From Sciurus carolinensis (lineage: Eukaryota > Chordata > Mammalia > Rodentia > Sciuridae), in contig NC_062227.1 in assembly GCF_902686445.1 (NCBI RefSeq), positions 28,202,777 to 28,266,776 on the forward strand: a stretch of DNA of 64,000 bases. Reading direction: 5' to 3'. Within the stretch, counting starts at the first letter, position 1; the number at the start of each line of letters is the position of its first letter. The position numbers and the translations under genes were made by a program. This document shows, piece after piece, positions 52,008 to 63,056 of the stretch. Under the pieces are notes generated by a model. It was not told the origin of the DNA. It worked only from the letters and a program-made list of their open reading frames with translations, and searched no databases.

Positions 52008-52855
52008 GTGTTAGCTTTCTGTTACTATCACAAAAACCTGAGATAATTAACTTATAAAAAGAAAAGGTTTCTTTTGGCTCAGTTTTGGAGGTTCCAGTCT
52101 ATCAGTTGGCCTCTTTGCTTTGGGTCTGTGGTAGGACATTATCGTGACAGCACACAAGACAAAACCAATCATCTCATGGGTATGTTAGTCTGCTTTTCAT
52201 TACTGTGGCAAAATACCTGAGAAAGTTGACTTAAAGGAAGAATGATGTATTTTAGCTCATGATTTCAGAGGTTTCAGTCCATAGTCCCATGTCCATCACT
52301 GTGGGCCTGAGGTGAGTCAGAACATCATGGGGATGTGCAGGGTGGAGCAGAGCTGCTTACCTCATGGTAGTGGAAAAGTAGAGAGGGAGAAAGAGAAGGG
52401 CCCTGGGGCATAATATTGTACCCAAGGGCACACCCCCAAGGACTCACTCCCTTCAACTACTCTCACCTCCTACATTTCTACCACTTCTCAATACTCTATT
52501 CAGCTATGAATTCATAAATAATGGATTGATGAGGTCAAAGTCCTTGTGGTTCCAACACTTCTCAAAACCCCACCTCTGAACATTGCCACATTGGGGAATA
52601 AGCCTTCAACACATGAACCTCTGGGGACCTTCCAGATCCAAACTCTAACAGCCAAGAAACAAAAGAGAAGAAAAGGAAGCAGCTGGGTTCCAATACTCCC
52701 TCCAAGGCATGCCTCCAGTGACCTAAGGACTTTTCACTCTTAAAGGGACTTTTCACTCCCCTCCTCTTGAAGGTCCTACCACCTCCTAAGAGCACCAAGC
52801 TAAGGACTTTAAGACATGGACCTTCGGGGGACAGTCAAGATCCAAACTATAGCAG
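52008..52855 (-). mobile_element. MaLR-type LTR (outer), split by a second LTR
   Basis: The left part (gtgttagctttctgttacta to about 52184) and the right part (about 52650 to gatccaaactatagcag) are the two halves of one reversed LTR. The second LTR sits between them. Confidence 0.7.
52185..52649 (-). mobile_element. MaLR-type LTR (inner), nested
   Basis: tgttagtctgcttttcatta to gatccaaactctaaca, complete with TG...CA ends, lying inside the outer LTR. Same family as the others by word order. Confidence 0.75.
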
Positions 52856-53585
52856 TGTAGTCAGGTGGAAATGTGGCAAAATTATTGAAAAAAACGGAAG
52901 AGCCAGGAGCAAGAAAGGAGAGCCGTGGTTGGAAGAAAGCTTTTCTTTTTAGGCTGAAGGGTTAGCCTTCGATTTGTGAGCAGAGAGAAAAGTGCTGCAG
53001 AGAAATCAGACTAAAACGGAGAAGGGAGAGTTCTGGGATAGGAGGAAAGGAAAGGAGGTCAGAAGGAGGCGGGAGAAGGTGTGAAGGGAAAAGAAATGCG
53101 CTCTTTGACGTCCTTGGTCAGGTTTCTGGGAAGCTGAGGTGAGCTGATATTTGGAATAGGAGTGCAAGGAAGTGTTTGTGGCTGGAGGAGAGAGAGACAG
53201 GAGTGGCTCAGCTCCTGAGGCCCGCCACACAGGACCCACACTGGGGACAGCATGGATTGCAGGGTTCCAGCCGAAGGTGCTGTGCCACTTTCTCCAGCAC
53301 AGTTTGGTGGCTCAGAAACTGGAGCACCCAAAACAGAGTGCAGCGTGTCCCCTGATGTGGGACTGCAGGGCTCAGGAGTGTGACCTGATAGTAAGAGCTT
53401 AGATGAAAAGACCTGAGGGTTCCAGACCATGCAGCTGAACCAGCAGAGCCAGGGAAGGGAAGAAAGGCCCAGGAATGGCAAGTGCTTGAAGGCAGATACT
53501 GTATCCAATGCCTGGTTTTATCTCCCAAACCAGCACACAGGAGCTTCCACGTAAATACTTTATTTTAAAAGAATGAGCAGAAAGG
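52856..53585. other. Unassigned intergenic DNA
   Basis: GC-richer, repeat-poor. A 149-codon minus-strand frame (53059-53508) is rich in Ser, Pro and Leu and matches nothing I know. Confidence 0.7.
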
Positions 53586-53889
53586 AGTAGTCGCCTTAAC
53601 CTCAGGAGATATGTTCCCAGACCCCCAGTACAGGTCTGAAACCATATATAGACTGTTTTTTCTTACATATACATATCTATGGTAGAATCTAAGCTATAAT
53701 GAAAACAGTAAGAGATTGACAGCCATAACCAATAATAAAATAGAAAAATTAAAATATACCATAATAAAAGTTATTTAAAACATATGAATTATGCATTTCT
53801 GGAATTTTCCATTTAATATTTTTGGACCTCAGATAACCATGGGTAACTGAAACCTGGGAAAGCTAAACCTTGGATAAGGCGGGGACTGA
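53586..53889. mobile_element. Tigger-type non-autonomous DNA transposon
   Basis: The ends agtagtcgccttaacctcag and ccttggataaggcggggact are imperfect inverted repeats. The internal words agatatgttcccagaccccc, aacagtaagagattgacagc and aataataaaatagaaaaatt match a known Tigger-derived family; I cannot fix the subfamily. Confidence 0.68.
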
Positions 53890-55229
53890 GAGTTAGACAC
53901 AAAATGCGGAGAAAGTGCCTGCCTGGCAGTGAATACAGACAAGCAGGCTGGGGCCAAGAGGGCAGCTGAAGAGAATGCCATGCACAGAGGCTTCCTCTTC
54001 TCCTATTTCCCCCAGCGGTGCTGTTTACCTTTCTGTCTTTTCTTTACTTACTTTATTAGGTTTATTTAACTCTACTTCTTTGCATTTAGCACAGTGTTTT
54101 GCAAAGCACAGAATTTTAGTGCATGTTTACAGAACTGAATGCAAACCAAACCATGGTTGGGATCTGTCTGGCTTTTTGTATGGCTGTACATTAATTAGGA
54201 ACATAAAGACTTTTTCAGATAGGAAGTGTGGCTTCTGCCTCCTGTCAGCCTCCCTTGGCCTCATCACACAATCTGTCTCATTCATTTTCCCAAAGTCTGG
54301 GCAGACCCAGGACAGTTCCTGTTAGCCTTCATTTCTCTACCCTCATCTGGCTTGCAATAAACACCCCCACAAGCATGCCAGAAGGGGTGCAGCCCAGCTC
54401 AATCTAGCTTGGCATTTCCCACCCAACTGCTGGTCCTCTGGGGACCCCCTCCCAGGGAGCTCAGGGTAGCCCATCTAGGTCTTGGCTCCATTCCACCAGG
54501 ATATGTTCCTTGTCAGACAATCTTGAGTAAATACTTCTCCCTGCTGAACCCAACCCCTGGGCCATCTGTGGGTGGCCCATCTGCACAGTTTACCCATTTC
54601 AGCAAGCAGGAACTAGACCAGACCTGTTGCTAATCCTCAGACTTTTGAAGTCTGTTATTCTGAAATTCACTGACTACTTTTCCACAATGGAAGACTTGTT
54701 AACAGTCTAATTCGGGGGCATGAGAAATTCTAGGCAAAGCTATTAGTGTTAAAACAGCTGCACAAAGAAAGCCAGTACAGAAACACTGACCTCTGTGCCA
54801 TAGATATATTTCAAATTCTTTCAATGAGGATGAATAACACCATAACTGCCTCTCTCCCAAATAAGATTCCCAGCTCTTGCAAATGAAGAAAGCACAGAAA
54901 ATAATTTATAGAGTAGTCACCAGGCTGGACCAAAAATCTGGACCCACAGCTCCTGACCGTAACAGATGGTGACCTATAAGGACTTCTTACATCAGATTAT
55001 CCCTTATTAAATACAACAATGTAGTTGGAATCTTATTCACATGGCTAAGGTGAGTCTTTTCACATGCAGTCCAAAGTTCTCTATCTTATGCTTACAGTGT
55101 GGCTGATCAAAAGCCATTTAGAAAAAAAGAAGTCCTTTGTGTGTATCAACTTTGCTCCCCTGGTGACTCAGTTATGGTTCTTCCTGTTTAGGAACATTTT
55201 GATCAGCCAAGTCAGACACAGTCCAGTAG
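53890..55229. other. Unassigned intergenic DNA
   Basis: No gene or clear repeat recognised; a 116-codon open frame at 53975-54325 shows no domain. Confidence 0.7.
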
Positions 55230-55381
55230 CAGAACCATGGAGCCAGCCAGATGGGATTCAAACCCACCACTTTCTGACTGTGTGAAGTTAGAGTTCTACC
55301 TTAGCCACCTGTAAAATGGGAATAAGGACACTACACAGCTTCCCACATAGAGATTTCCCAAGGATTAATCGAGTTCATTCA
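55230..55381 (+). mobile_element. MIR relic
   Basis: gatgggattcaaacccacca, tctgactgtgtgaagttaga and gccacctgtaaaatgggaat follow the MIR core. Confidence 0.6.
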
Positions 55382-55514
55382 TTTTTTAAAAAAATTTTTA
55401 GTTGTCAGTGGTCCTTTATTTTTCATTTATTTATTTATATGCGGTGCCAAGACTTGAACCCACTACCTCACATATGCCAGGCAAGCACTTTACCACTGAA
55501 CCACAAACCCTGCC
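55382..55514 (-). mobile_element. ID SINE, long-tail class
   Basis: Tail tttttagttgtcagtggtcc with TTTATTTATTTAT, then the reversed ID core gtgccaagacttgaacccac to ccacaaaccctgccc. The short repeat tcgagtt (55369-55375 and about 55515-55521) may be its target duplication. Confidence 0.85.
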
Positions 55515-55715
55515 CTCGAGTTTATTTTCAAAAGTGCCTGTGAGGGAGGGAGGGAGGGTGGTGAAAGGGTAATTGACAGTTACTAAATTTCAGTTAGACA
55601 CGAGTAAGCTACGGTGTGCTATTGTACAGTAGGGTGATTATAGATAACAATAATGTATTGGGTATTTCAAAAAGCTAGAAGAAAGGATTTTAAATGTTTT
55701 CTCCATAAAGAAATG

Positions 55716-55754
<39 letters not shown>
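55716..55754 (+). repeat. TG dinucleotide microsatellite
   Basis: About 18 uninterrupted TG units inside the L1 fragment. Confidence 0.97.
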
Positions 55755-55789
55755 GCGAGGGCAGTGGTTTGTTTTGTTTTGTTTTGTTT

Positions 55790-55966
55790 TTTCAGTACTG
55801 GGAATTGAACCCAGGACCACACATGCCAGGAAATCACTCTCACTGAGCTACATCCCCAGAACTTATTCTTCTTTATTTTGAAACACAGTCTCATAAAGTC
55901 ACCCAGGCTGACCTCGAACTTGTGATCTTCGGGTCTCATCTTCCTGAGTGACTGGGATTACAGGTC
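55790..55966 (-). mobile_element. B1-dID composite SINE in L1
   Basis: Reversed ID-like part (agtactgggaattgaaccca) and B1 part (gtgactgggattacaggtc). The 5' end of the B1 head is missing. Confidence 0.87.
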
Positions 55967-56394
55967 AAAATATTACATGGTGCCTACAAATATGTATCAT
56001 TTTATGTTTTTATGTTTCAGTTAAAAATCAATTTAATTCTTTTTATAGAACAAGGGAAAAAAATGCCTAAGGGTGCTTAGCACATCATAGGCATGAGATA
56101 AAGGGCTTTCCTGTCGCATATTCCTGCCCTTTAACTTCTGTCTCATTTTCCTGTGGTTCACTTTTCAAAGGGCAAATTGAAATATATTATGAAAATGGAA
56201 AGGACCTCTGTTCCCCTCTTATGATACAGGTAGCATTAGTAGTGTATGGAATCAGGGATTCATATTTGTGAGAATTTTCTTACTCCAACTGCCTAAAAAA
56301 TTTTAGTGCAACTGTTTCATTTTTGTATGAAATAAGTTTGAAATGCTTTCTGGTTGGGCCACACACAAAATAATATGTATAGCCCAAAGAAACA

Positions 56395-56540
56395 GTTCGT
56401 GACTAGGTTACTGTTCCCATTGTATAGATGAGCACACTGAGGCTGAAGGAGGTAAAATTCATCAAGTAATGGAGGGCATGTGGCAAGTGTGTAAGGAAAG
56501 AGCAGAGCCCAGTTCTCTCCACACTTCTACCCAAGCTACT
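56395..56540 (-). mobile_element. MIR relic
   Basis: ttgtatagatgagcacactg, aggctgaaggaggtaaaatt and gagcagagcccagttctctc follow the reversed MIR core. Confidence 0.6.
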
Positions 56541-56655
56541 GTTTATCCCAGCTGCACCAAAGTGGTGGCCTCTTAAAGCCTAGGCAAAAAGAGGAGACTC
56601 TGCTTTTGTTGGATGAACTTGTGAGTTCCTGTGTGAGTATTAAGAGATTACATAC

Positions 56656-56735
56656 GGCCTGGGATGTAGCCCAGGGGCAGAGTGCTTGCCTAGCATGCAC
56701 GAGGCCTGGGTTTGACCCCCAGCACCGTGGGGTAG
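56656..56735 (+). mobile_element. ID SINE
   Basis: gcctgggatgtagcccaggg, cagagtgcttgcctagcatg and tttgacccccagcaccg. Moderately diverged. Confidence 0.85.
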
Positions 56736-57229
56736 GAGGAGAGAACACACAAACCTTTTGATGATAATGAGTGTTCTGCAGACATCTAAGGAATTCCTCT
56801 GCTATATTTCCTTGGAAAAATTCAAATTCCCATGACCGTTCTGTGTTTCTGTAAGCACCATCATCTGTGCTGAGGTAAGGCCTCCCCTCGGAAGGCACAG
56901 ATGAACTGCAGGAAGGGACAAAATAGTGGATAAGAATCAGGACAAGCGTCTTGTTCTAGAGGGAACTTTCATGGTTTCTCAGAGACAGATGGCAGCTGTC
57001 TATAAAATATGTTTTCAAGTCTTTTTTTCTTTATTTTGGTTTGTTGTGACAACTGGAGTTAAGTTTTAGGTAAATCAGTATATAGGACAGTATTTTTATG
57101 GGGATAATGAAAGTCATGAGTTGTGTAATGAAGTTTTCTATTCATTTTACATAAGAAAAAAATTTTCTCTGTGAAACGAGTCTTATTCTGCCTTTCTAGA
57201 TTTTGTTTTTGGTTTTGTTTTGTTTTTTA

Positions 57230-57410
57230 ATTGAAGCAGTACTTGTACATCTTTGTGGGGCATAGTATGATAATTTGATACAATGTGTAATAGTTAAGTC
57301 AGAGCAGTAAGCATTTCTATCTGCTCCAACATTCATCTGGCTTTTGGTGGGAAAGCATTTCACCAACAGTAACAACTCTCAATGCAGAATCCAAGTTAGC
57401 CCCAGAGCAG
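57230..57410 (-). mobile_element. L1MA-like 3' end relic
   Basis: gtacttgtacatctttgtgg, ggcatagtatgataatttga and tacaatgtgtaatagttaag are the reverse complement of an L1MA-type 3' UTR. Confidence 0.65.
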
Positions 57411-58604
57411 TTTTTTATCAAGCAGGGAATTAGCTTCATTCTCCCATGGGGTATTCCATGTCTTCCTTTTGTGCATCCCACCTAAAGCCCACTAACCTAT
57501 GGCATATTCCTGGTTGATAAAACCTCTGGCCCAAAGGGCTTTGATGCTCACTTGTGACTTCTCTGCCATGACAGCCTACCTCTCCCAAAAACCACCCCCT
57601 TGACACATCCCTGTCCTGTGCTCATTCCCTTAGTGTCTTCCAAGCTGAGCAATGGGATTCCTAGTGTAATATACTAATCACTTTTGAAAAACGCATTATA
57701 TTTTAAACAAGGCCCCTAAAAGTCAGATCAGGGGTCCATAATAAGGACCATATCTTAGAAGAGCAGGATATTTCAGGATTCCAGCCGTGCTGACCCTACA
57801 GAGCCAAATGGTCACTAGTGAGCAGTAGTGAGGACAACACCCAAATAATCTGACATAGAAGTCACCTCACTTGCCAGTTCTCAAAAAGAGCATCTTTCCA
57901 TATGACTCAGATTTGACCCTCAGGGGGTGGGGAGGGAGGCTTCACATCACGGATGACTAGAATTCAACAAAGCAAGAACTGAGTAGCAAAGGTCTGTGGG
58001 AAATCAAGTGGAAGATTATTAAGAATAAGAAAAAGCCAAGCAACAAATAAAGACTACATAGGGACACGCAGAAATACAATTCATGGAAGGAAACTTCAGA
58101 CAACAATGTCAGATGAAATGAAGAGCAAGAAGGAAATAAAATTAATGCTTCGGAATGGTTGCTCTATGGTGTGGTGAACACAGTTTGACTTGATTAGCCT
58201 CTCTAGTGTTTCTGATTTACAGACTGCTGGAATAGATGCTCAGAGATGATCTGATAATGTTTATGTTATAAAAACTCCATGCTGTTTGTCTTACTTTAAA
58301 TTCAGATTTGGAGGGTTCCTTTGGGTTCGTTTTTGTTCTGTCAGTTAGTTTTGTTATTGTACGGTATTATTGAGATTAACATTTAGATGTTAAAAACAGA
58401 CAAGAAACTTCTTAAAAAAAAAAAAAGCTTAAAAAAACCCCCCAGTCTAGACTACTGCCTACCAAGACATTAATAATTACCTTTATGGTTGAAAGGTGAA
58501 GAACATTGGGTGTCTTAGTAATGTCCCTCTTGGGCCTTAGACATTTTAAAAAGATTTTTTTCTCTTTTGTATTTTTTAATGAGTTCTGATTAGTGTAGAC
58601 ATTA
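57411..58604. other. Unassigned intergenic DNA
   Basis: No gene or clear repeat recognised apart from an A/C homopolymer patch near 58414-58443. Confidence 0.7.
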
Positions 58605-58618
58605 AGTTTCTTATTTCT

Positions 58619-58815
58619 AGCCAGGTGCAGTGGTGCATGCCTGTAATCCTAGTGACTTGGGAGTCTGGGGCAGGAGAATTGCAAGTTCAAGGCCAGATTT
58701 CAGCAATTTAGAGAAACCCTGCCTCAAAATAAAAAATAAAAAGGGCTGGGGATGTGACTCAGTTGGGTAAGCACCCCAGGGTTCAACCCTGGTACCAGGA
58801 AAAAAGAAAAAAAAA
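58619..58815 (+). mobile_element. B1-dID composite SINE with near-perfect 14-bp TSD
   Basis: gccaggtgcagtggtgcatg to caaccctggtacc plus an A-rich tail. The flanks 58605-58618 and 58816-58829 (agtttcttatttct and agtttcctatttct) differ at one base. Confidence 0.92.
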
Positions 58816-58944
58816 GTTTCCTATTTCTGTATTTGACAGTGTTTCCTTGGTTTATAATATTTTAATGAATCAGCAAAAAACAATGTAAGAGAAAAAACTA
58901 GATTTTGCAAAATCATCATATGAAGTTGGGCATATCTCAAGTGA

Positions 58945-59080
58945 CAACTGCCACTTGTGAGCTGTAAGACCTTAAGTGAATGACTTGATCTCTTGAGCAT
59001 CAATTCTTTATCTGTATCATGGTTGTTATGAGGATTGAGTTAATATACATGTAAAGCACTTATTAAGACTATGTGTTTGC
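58945..59080 (+). mobile_element. MIR relic
   Basis: gccacttgtgagctgtaaga, catcaattctttatctgtat and tgttatgaggattgagttaa follow the MIR core and 3' part. Confidence 0.72.
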
Positions 59081-59202
59081 TATTTTTTTATCCAATCAAT
59101 GATAGACACTCTGAGAAGCCACAAAGGTTAGAGGTTATACTCATTTGAGTACTTAGGGGAAATATTAGGTAAATGTGTGATGTTATATACCATAGGTGTG
59201 CA

Positions 59203-59282
59203 TGGGGGTGAGGTGGGGATCAAACTCAGGCCTTGCACATACTAAGCAAGTACTGAACCATTGAGCTACATCCCCAGTCTCA
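59203..59282 (-). mobile_element. ID SINE
   Basis: ggtggggatcaaactcaggc to gagctacatccccagtctc is a reversed ID core. Confidence 0.82.
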
Positions 59283-59417
59283 TATTAATACATATTTAAA
59301 CATTCCTTGTCACCATGTTAAAAAAATCAATTTCTTTTACAAGTTATTTGCAAAAAGTCCAAACACGAAATGTTAAACAGCATGACTTGAGATAGAGATC
59401 AAAATTAGCTTAGTTGC

Positions 59418-59618
59418 TGGGTGCAATGGTGCACACCTGTAATCCCAGCGGCTCAGGAGGCTGAGACAGGAGGATCCCGAGTTCAAAGCCAGCTTCAGCA
59501 ATGGCACTAAGCAACTCATTGAGACCCTGTCTCTAAATAAAATACAAAATAGTGCTGGGGATGTGGCTCAGTGGTCTAGTCCCCCTGAGTTCAATCCCCA
59601 GTACAAAAAAAAAAAAAA
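59418..59618 (+). mobile_element. B1-dID composite SINE with perfect 16-bp TSD
   Basis: ctgggtgcaatggtgcacac to caatccccagtac and poly(A). The flanks aaaattagcttagttg at 59402-59417 and 59619-59634 are identical. The least diverged and most complete composite SINE here. Confidence 0.95.
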
Positions 59619-59979
59619 AAAATTAGCTTAGTTGATAGCTAGAACTAGCATAAATTTAGCATTAAGTCTAATAAAGAGGAATTTTTTGGAAGAAAAATGT
59701 TTTCCCCTTCACTCTATGACCTCCACTCAAAGTTTCAGTCCTTCATTTGGGCCTCTTTTCCTTTGGTTGGTACCCAATATCCAGACCCCCTTTCTTATGT
59801 TCAGAGAAGACCCTACTTTCTGAGTCTTGATAGGAAAGCCAAAGAAGCCTGTGCCTTATTTCTCTCCACTTTGTGCCATGTTTAGCACCCTCGTGGGTGC
59901 TCAGTGTGTGTTGGTTAAACTAACAAAGTCAACAGGAAAAAGAGAGATTTCACAACTAGGAATGGCTACACAGTGAATC

Positions 59980-60165
59980 AGGGCTTTACGCTCTGTTCCC
60001 CGCCAGTTCCACCATGATTAGCTGACTCTCTTTGGGCAAGTTATACAACTTGCTCAGTTAATTGCTATTTCCGCATCAGTATATATTGAAAGGAAATGAA
60101 CCTGCTGACTTAATTGGATTGATGTAAGGATTAATCAGTGAATGACTATTTACTGGGGCCTACCA
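59980..60165 (+). mobile_element. MIR relic
   Basis: ctttgggcaagttatacaac, ctatttccgcatcagtatat and gatgtaaggattaatcagtg follow the MIR core. Confidence 0.62.
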
Positions 60166-60340
60166 TTGAAGATTGTATTTCTATGATAGACTAAAAAGAT
60201 AAACTATGTTCAACTCACAAATATACATCATAAATCAGATTTTAGATTGGTTTATTTGAACTCCTAGAAATTTCTTTAGTATATATTATTGTAATCATTA
60301 GTTAATTTTATTCTTCATACAATTGTAAATGTAAAATAGC

Positions 60341-60472
60341 AGACTGGGGTTGTAGTTCAGTGGTAAAGTGCTTGTCTAGCACCTGTGAGGCATTGGGTTT
60401 GATCCTCAGCACCACATATTAATAAATAAAGGTCCATCAACAACTAAAAAAATATTTTTAAAAAATAAAATA
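60341..60472 (+). mobile_element. ID SINE, long-tail class
   Basis: gactggggttgtagttcagt to tttgatcctcagcaccac, then the long tail attaataaataaaggtccat and caacaactaaaaaaatattt. Confidence 0.88.
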
Positions 60473-60918
60473 CAATTTCCATCATGTGTTCAAATTTCAA
60501 AATTCCAGGTTCTGGATATTTAGGAAATCTTCCTTAATGTTTTCTCTTATTTAATTGGGGATTTAATAACTAACACCTTTTTAAGCTTTAATTTGATTGC
60601 ATATTTCCAATATATTATTTCATGTTGTTTATCTTGCCTCCTTAAAGGGCTTCTAGAAATTCAGTTCCAATTTTCTTTAAATAGATGTATTGCTTGCCCC
60701 CTTGAGAAATGTGGATTAAAACTTTCCCATGACTCCTGCAATTACTATTTCAATCTCCTCCAAATGCTTCAACCCAGCTCTCCTTAAAGGTGATGCAAGG
60801 TTGAAATGAGCCAATTTTATGTTTTAACACACAAGTGTGTGCCCCATTCATAAACGTACATCCTGGGGTCCTCTTGACTTTGTGCTTTCCTTGCTACATT
60901 TACTATCCTCAAACATTT

Positions 60919-61047
60919 AAAAAAAATTTTTTTGTAGTTGTAGGTGGACAGAATGCCTTTATTTTGTTTATGTGGTGCTGAGGATCGAACCCAGCGCCTC
61001 GCACATGCTAGACAAGTACTCTGCCACTGAGCCCCAGCTCCAGCCCC
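60919..61047 (-). mobile_element. ID SINE, long-tail class, with near-perfect TSD
   Basis: Tail ttttttgtagttgtaggtgg, then the reversed ID core gtgctgaggatcgaacccag to ccagctccagccc. The flanks cctcaaacattt (60907-60918) and cctctaacattt (61048-61059) differ at one base. Confidence 0.9.
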
Positions 61048-61529
61048 CCTCTAACATTTTGCCAACAGTAAATCATAGCCACTAAACACAACAGACCAAA
61101 TGTTCCACACACATATGGCTCTCTAAAGCCAAGAAGATTTACGATGCTAAGTTTCAAAGAAACATTACTGCTGCTTATTGATCGGCCCTGCTATTTTATG
61201 GCTTCTCCCAATGAAACAAGACAGGAAACATTTAATTAGAAGTACATATAATTTGGAAGACAGCATCATTAACGATTGTTGAAAATTAAATACTTGATGT
61301 GTATGAAAGATTCCACTGTACTTTACTGTGTAATATTGCTGGCATGTCCCTGAAAATTTAAATATAAAAGGAATTTTTGAAAGTGAAATTCTTTTTTGAA
61401 ACCTAGCTTGAATATTTTTTATAAAACAAAAGGATCTTCTCACATGTACAAATAAGGCCACTGCTTTATCCTGTTTAATCAACATAGATTTTAGCCTACA
61501 TGTAAAACTTCACTGAGGCTTTAGAATTT

Positions 61530-61880
61530 TGGTTTTTGCACTCACAAATGTTTACTGAGCACCTACGAAGTACCAGGCATTATGCTGTGTGGTTGGGGTA
61601 CAGTGATGAACTGAACAAACAAGCTCCTCTTCTAATGAAGTACATATCTTTGGAGGCAAAACAAATAAGAAACAAACAATTCCAGAAGAAAATAAAAAGG
61701 ATGGCCACAAGGAGGAAACAGCATTAGGAAAGGTCGGAGGGGAAGGTCTCTCTGGGAGGGGCTACTTGTAATGAAGGCTAAAGGCTGAGAGTGGACCAGC
61801 ATGTGAAGAACTGGGGAAGAGCATTCTGTAATGATCTGACCTGTGTACCTGAAGAGGCAAGGTAAGGCCCCAGGGAGTGT
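61530..61880 (+). mobile_element. Ancient mammalian interspersed repeat, 5' part
   Basis: aatgtttactgagcacctac, gtaccaggcattatgctgtg, tctctctgggaggggctact and gaactggggaagagcattct follow the 5' part of the same old repeat seen at 46555-48950. Unnamed here. Confidence 0.5.
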
Positions 61881-62139
61881 AACTTAAACTTGGGTTTGCC
61901 CGGTGCGCACAGAAGACAAGGGTAGAACTGGGGGAAAGCCACCTCTTGGCTCAGTGTTCTAGTTCTCTTGCTTTTTAAAAAGATGTTTCCTATGATGGCT
62001 TCTTTGAAATATGATTGTATTTCCTCAGGTATTCATAGGTTGATGAGAAAAGAGATGATTAGCACTTGTATTTCCTCCCTTGTGAAGCTCAGGTGCTGAA
62101 GGATGGGGACTAGCAAAAGGAGATGGTAATGGAGGCATA

Positions 62140-62255
62140 CTTAAGAATGATAATTGACAACAACAGGCTTCTGTGGGGGGCCTACTATATGAGATGCCAA
62201 GTGATTTGTGTTATGTCACTTACACTTATAATAAGCCTGTGAAACGGTGTGCCTA
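62140..62255 (-). mobile_element. MIR-like relic
   Basis: gggggcctactatatgagat, cttacacttataataagcct and gtgaaacggtgtgcctatta resemble a reversed MIR. Confidence 0.45.
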
Positions 62256-62352
62256 TTAGAAATGCATTTGGCTGCAAGTAACAGAAACCTCAATGAGGGT
62301 AACTTAAATAGATGGGGAAAGGGAGTATTTTTCTCATATAAAAAGTCAGCAT

Positions 62353-62484
62353 GGGCTGGGGTTGTGGCTCAGTGGTAGGGTGCTTGCCTAGCATGTGTGA
62401 GGCACCGGGTTCGATTCTCAGCACCACATGTAAAGAAATGAATAAAATAAAGGTCTATCAACATCTAAAAAATAAAAAAATAAA
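62353..62484 (+). mobile_element. ID SINE, long-tail class, with perfect 12-bp TSD
   Basis: gggctggggttgtggctcag to ttcgattctcagcaccacat, then the long tail (aaataaaggtctatcaacat). The flanks aaaagtcagcat at 62341-62352 and 62485-62496 are identical. Confidence 0.95.
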
Positions 62485-62496
62485 AAAAGTCAGCAT

Positions 62497-63056
62497 ACTA
62501 CAGTGACACAGCCACATCAATGTTTACAGCAGCTCAACTCACAATAGCTAAACTATGGAACCAACCTAGGTGTCCTTCAACAGATGAATGGATAAAGAAA
62601 ATGTGGTATACACGTACAATGGAATATTACTAACTTTAAAGAAGAATGAAATTATGGCATTTGATGATAAATGGATGGAGTTAGAGAATATCATGCTAAG
62701 TGAAATAAGACAAACACAAAAAAACAAAGGCCAAATGTTTTCTCTGATATGCAGATGCTAATTCATAAGTGGTGGGGGGTGGTTAGGGAAGAATAGAGTT
62801 ACTTTATATTAGGTAGAGGGGAGTGAAGGGAGGGGAAGGGGAGTGGGGGAAGGAAGGATAGTAGAGTGAAACAAACATTATTACCTCATGCACACGTATG
62901 ACTGCATGACTGATGTGATCCTACAATATGTACAATCAGAAAAATGAGAAATTATACTCCATTTATGTATGATCTATCAAAATGTATAAATGCATTCTAC
63001 TGTCATGCACAACTAATTAGAACAAATAAAACATTTTTCTAAAAACAAATAAATGA
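62497..63056 (+). mobile_element. 5'-truncated L1 3' end
   Basis: caatgtttacagcagctcaa, ggaaccaacctaggtgtcct, gataaatggatggagttaga and a G-rich UTR stretch (about 62815-62870), ending in an AATAAA-containing A-rich tail. This is the ORF2 end plus 3' UTR of a younger L1 than the others. No long frame remains. Confidence 0.82.

Larger units (their letters stand above)
55535..56035 (+). mobile_element. L1MA-like 3' end, split by a TG microsatellite and a B1-dID SINE
   Basis: ttgacagttactaaatttca, gctattgtacagtagggtga, tttcaaaaagctagaagaaa and, after the SINE, ctacaaatatgtatcatttt follow the L1MA-type 3' UTR. Confidence 0.72.

Noticed and set aside
53059..53528. 149- and 106-codon overlapping minus-strand frames
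   Set aside because: GC-richer patch with Ser/Pro/Leu-rich translation and no domain; two overlapping frames argue for composition rather than coding.
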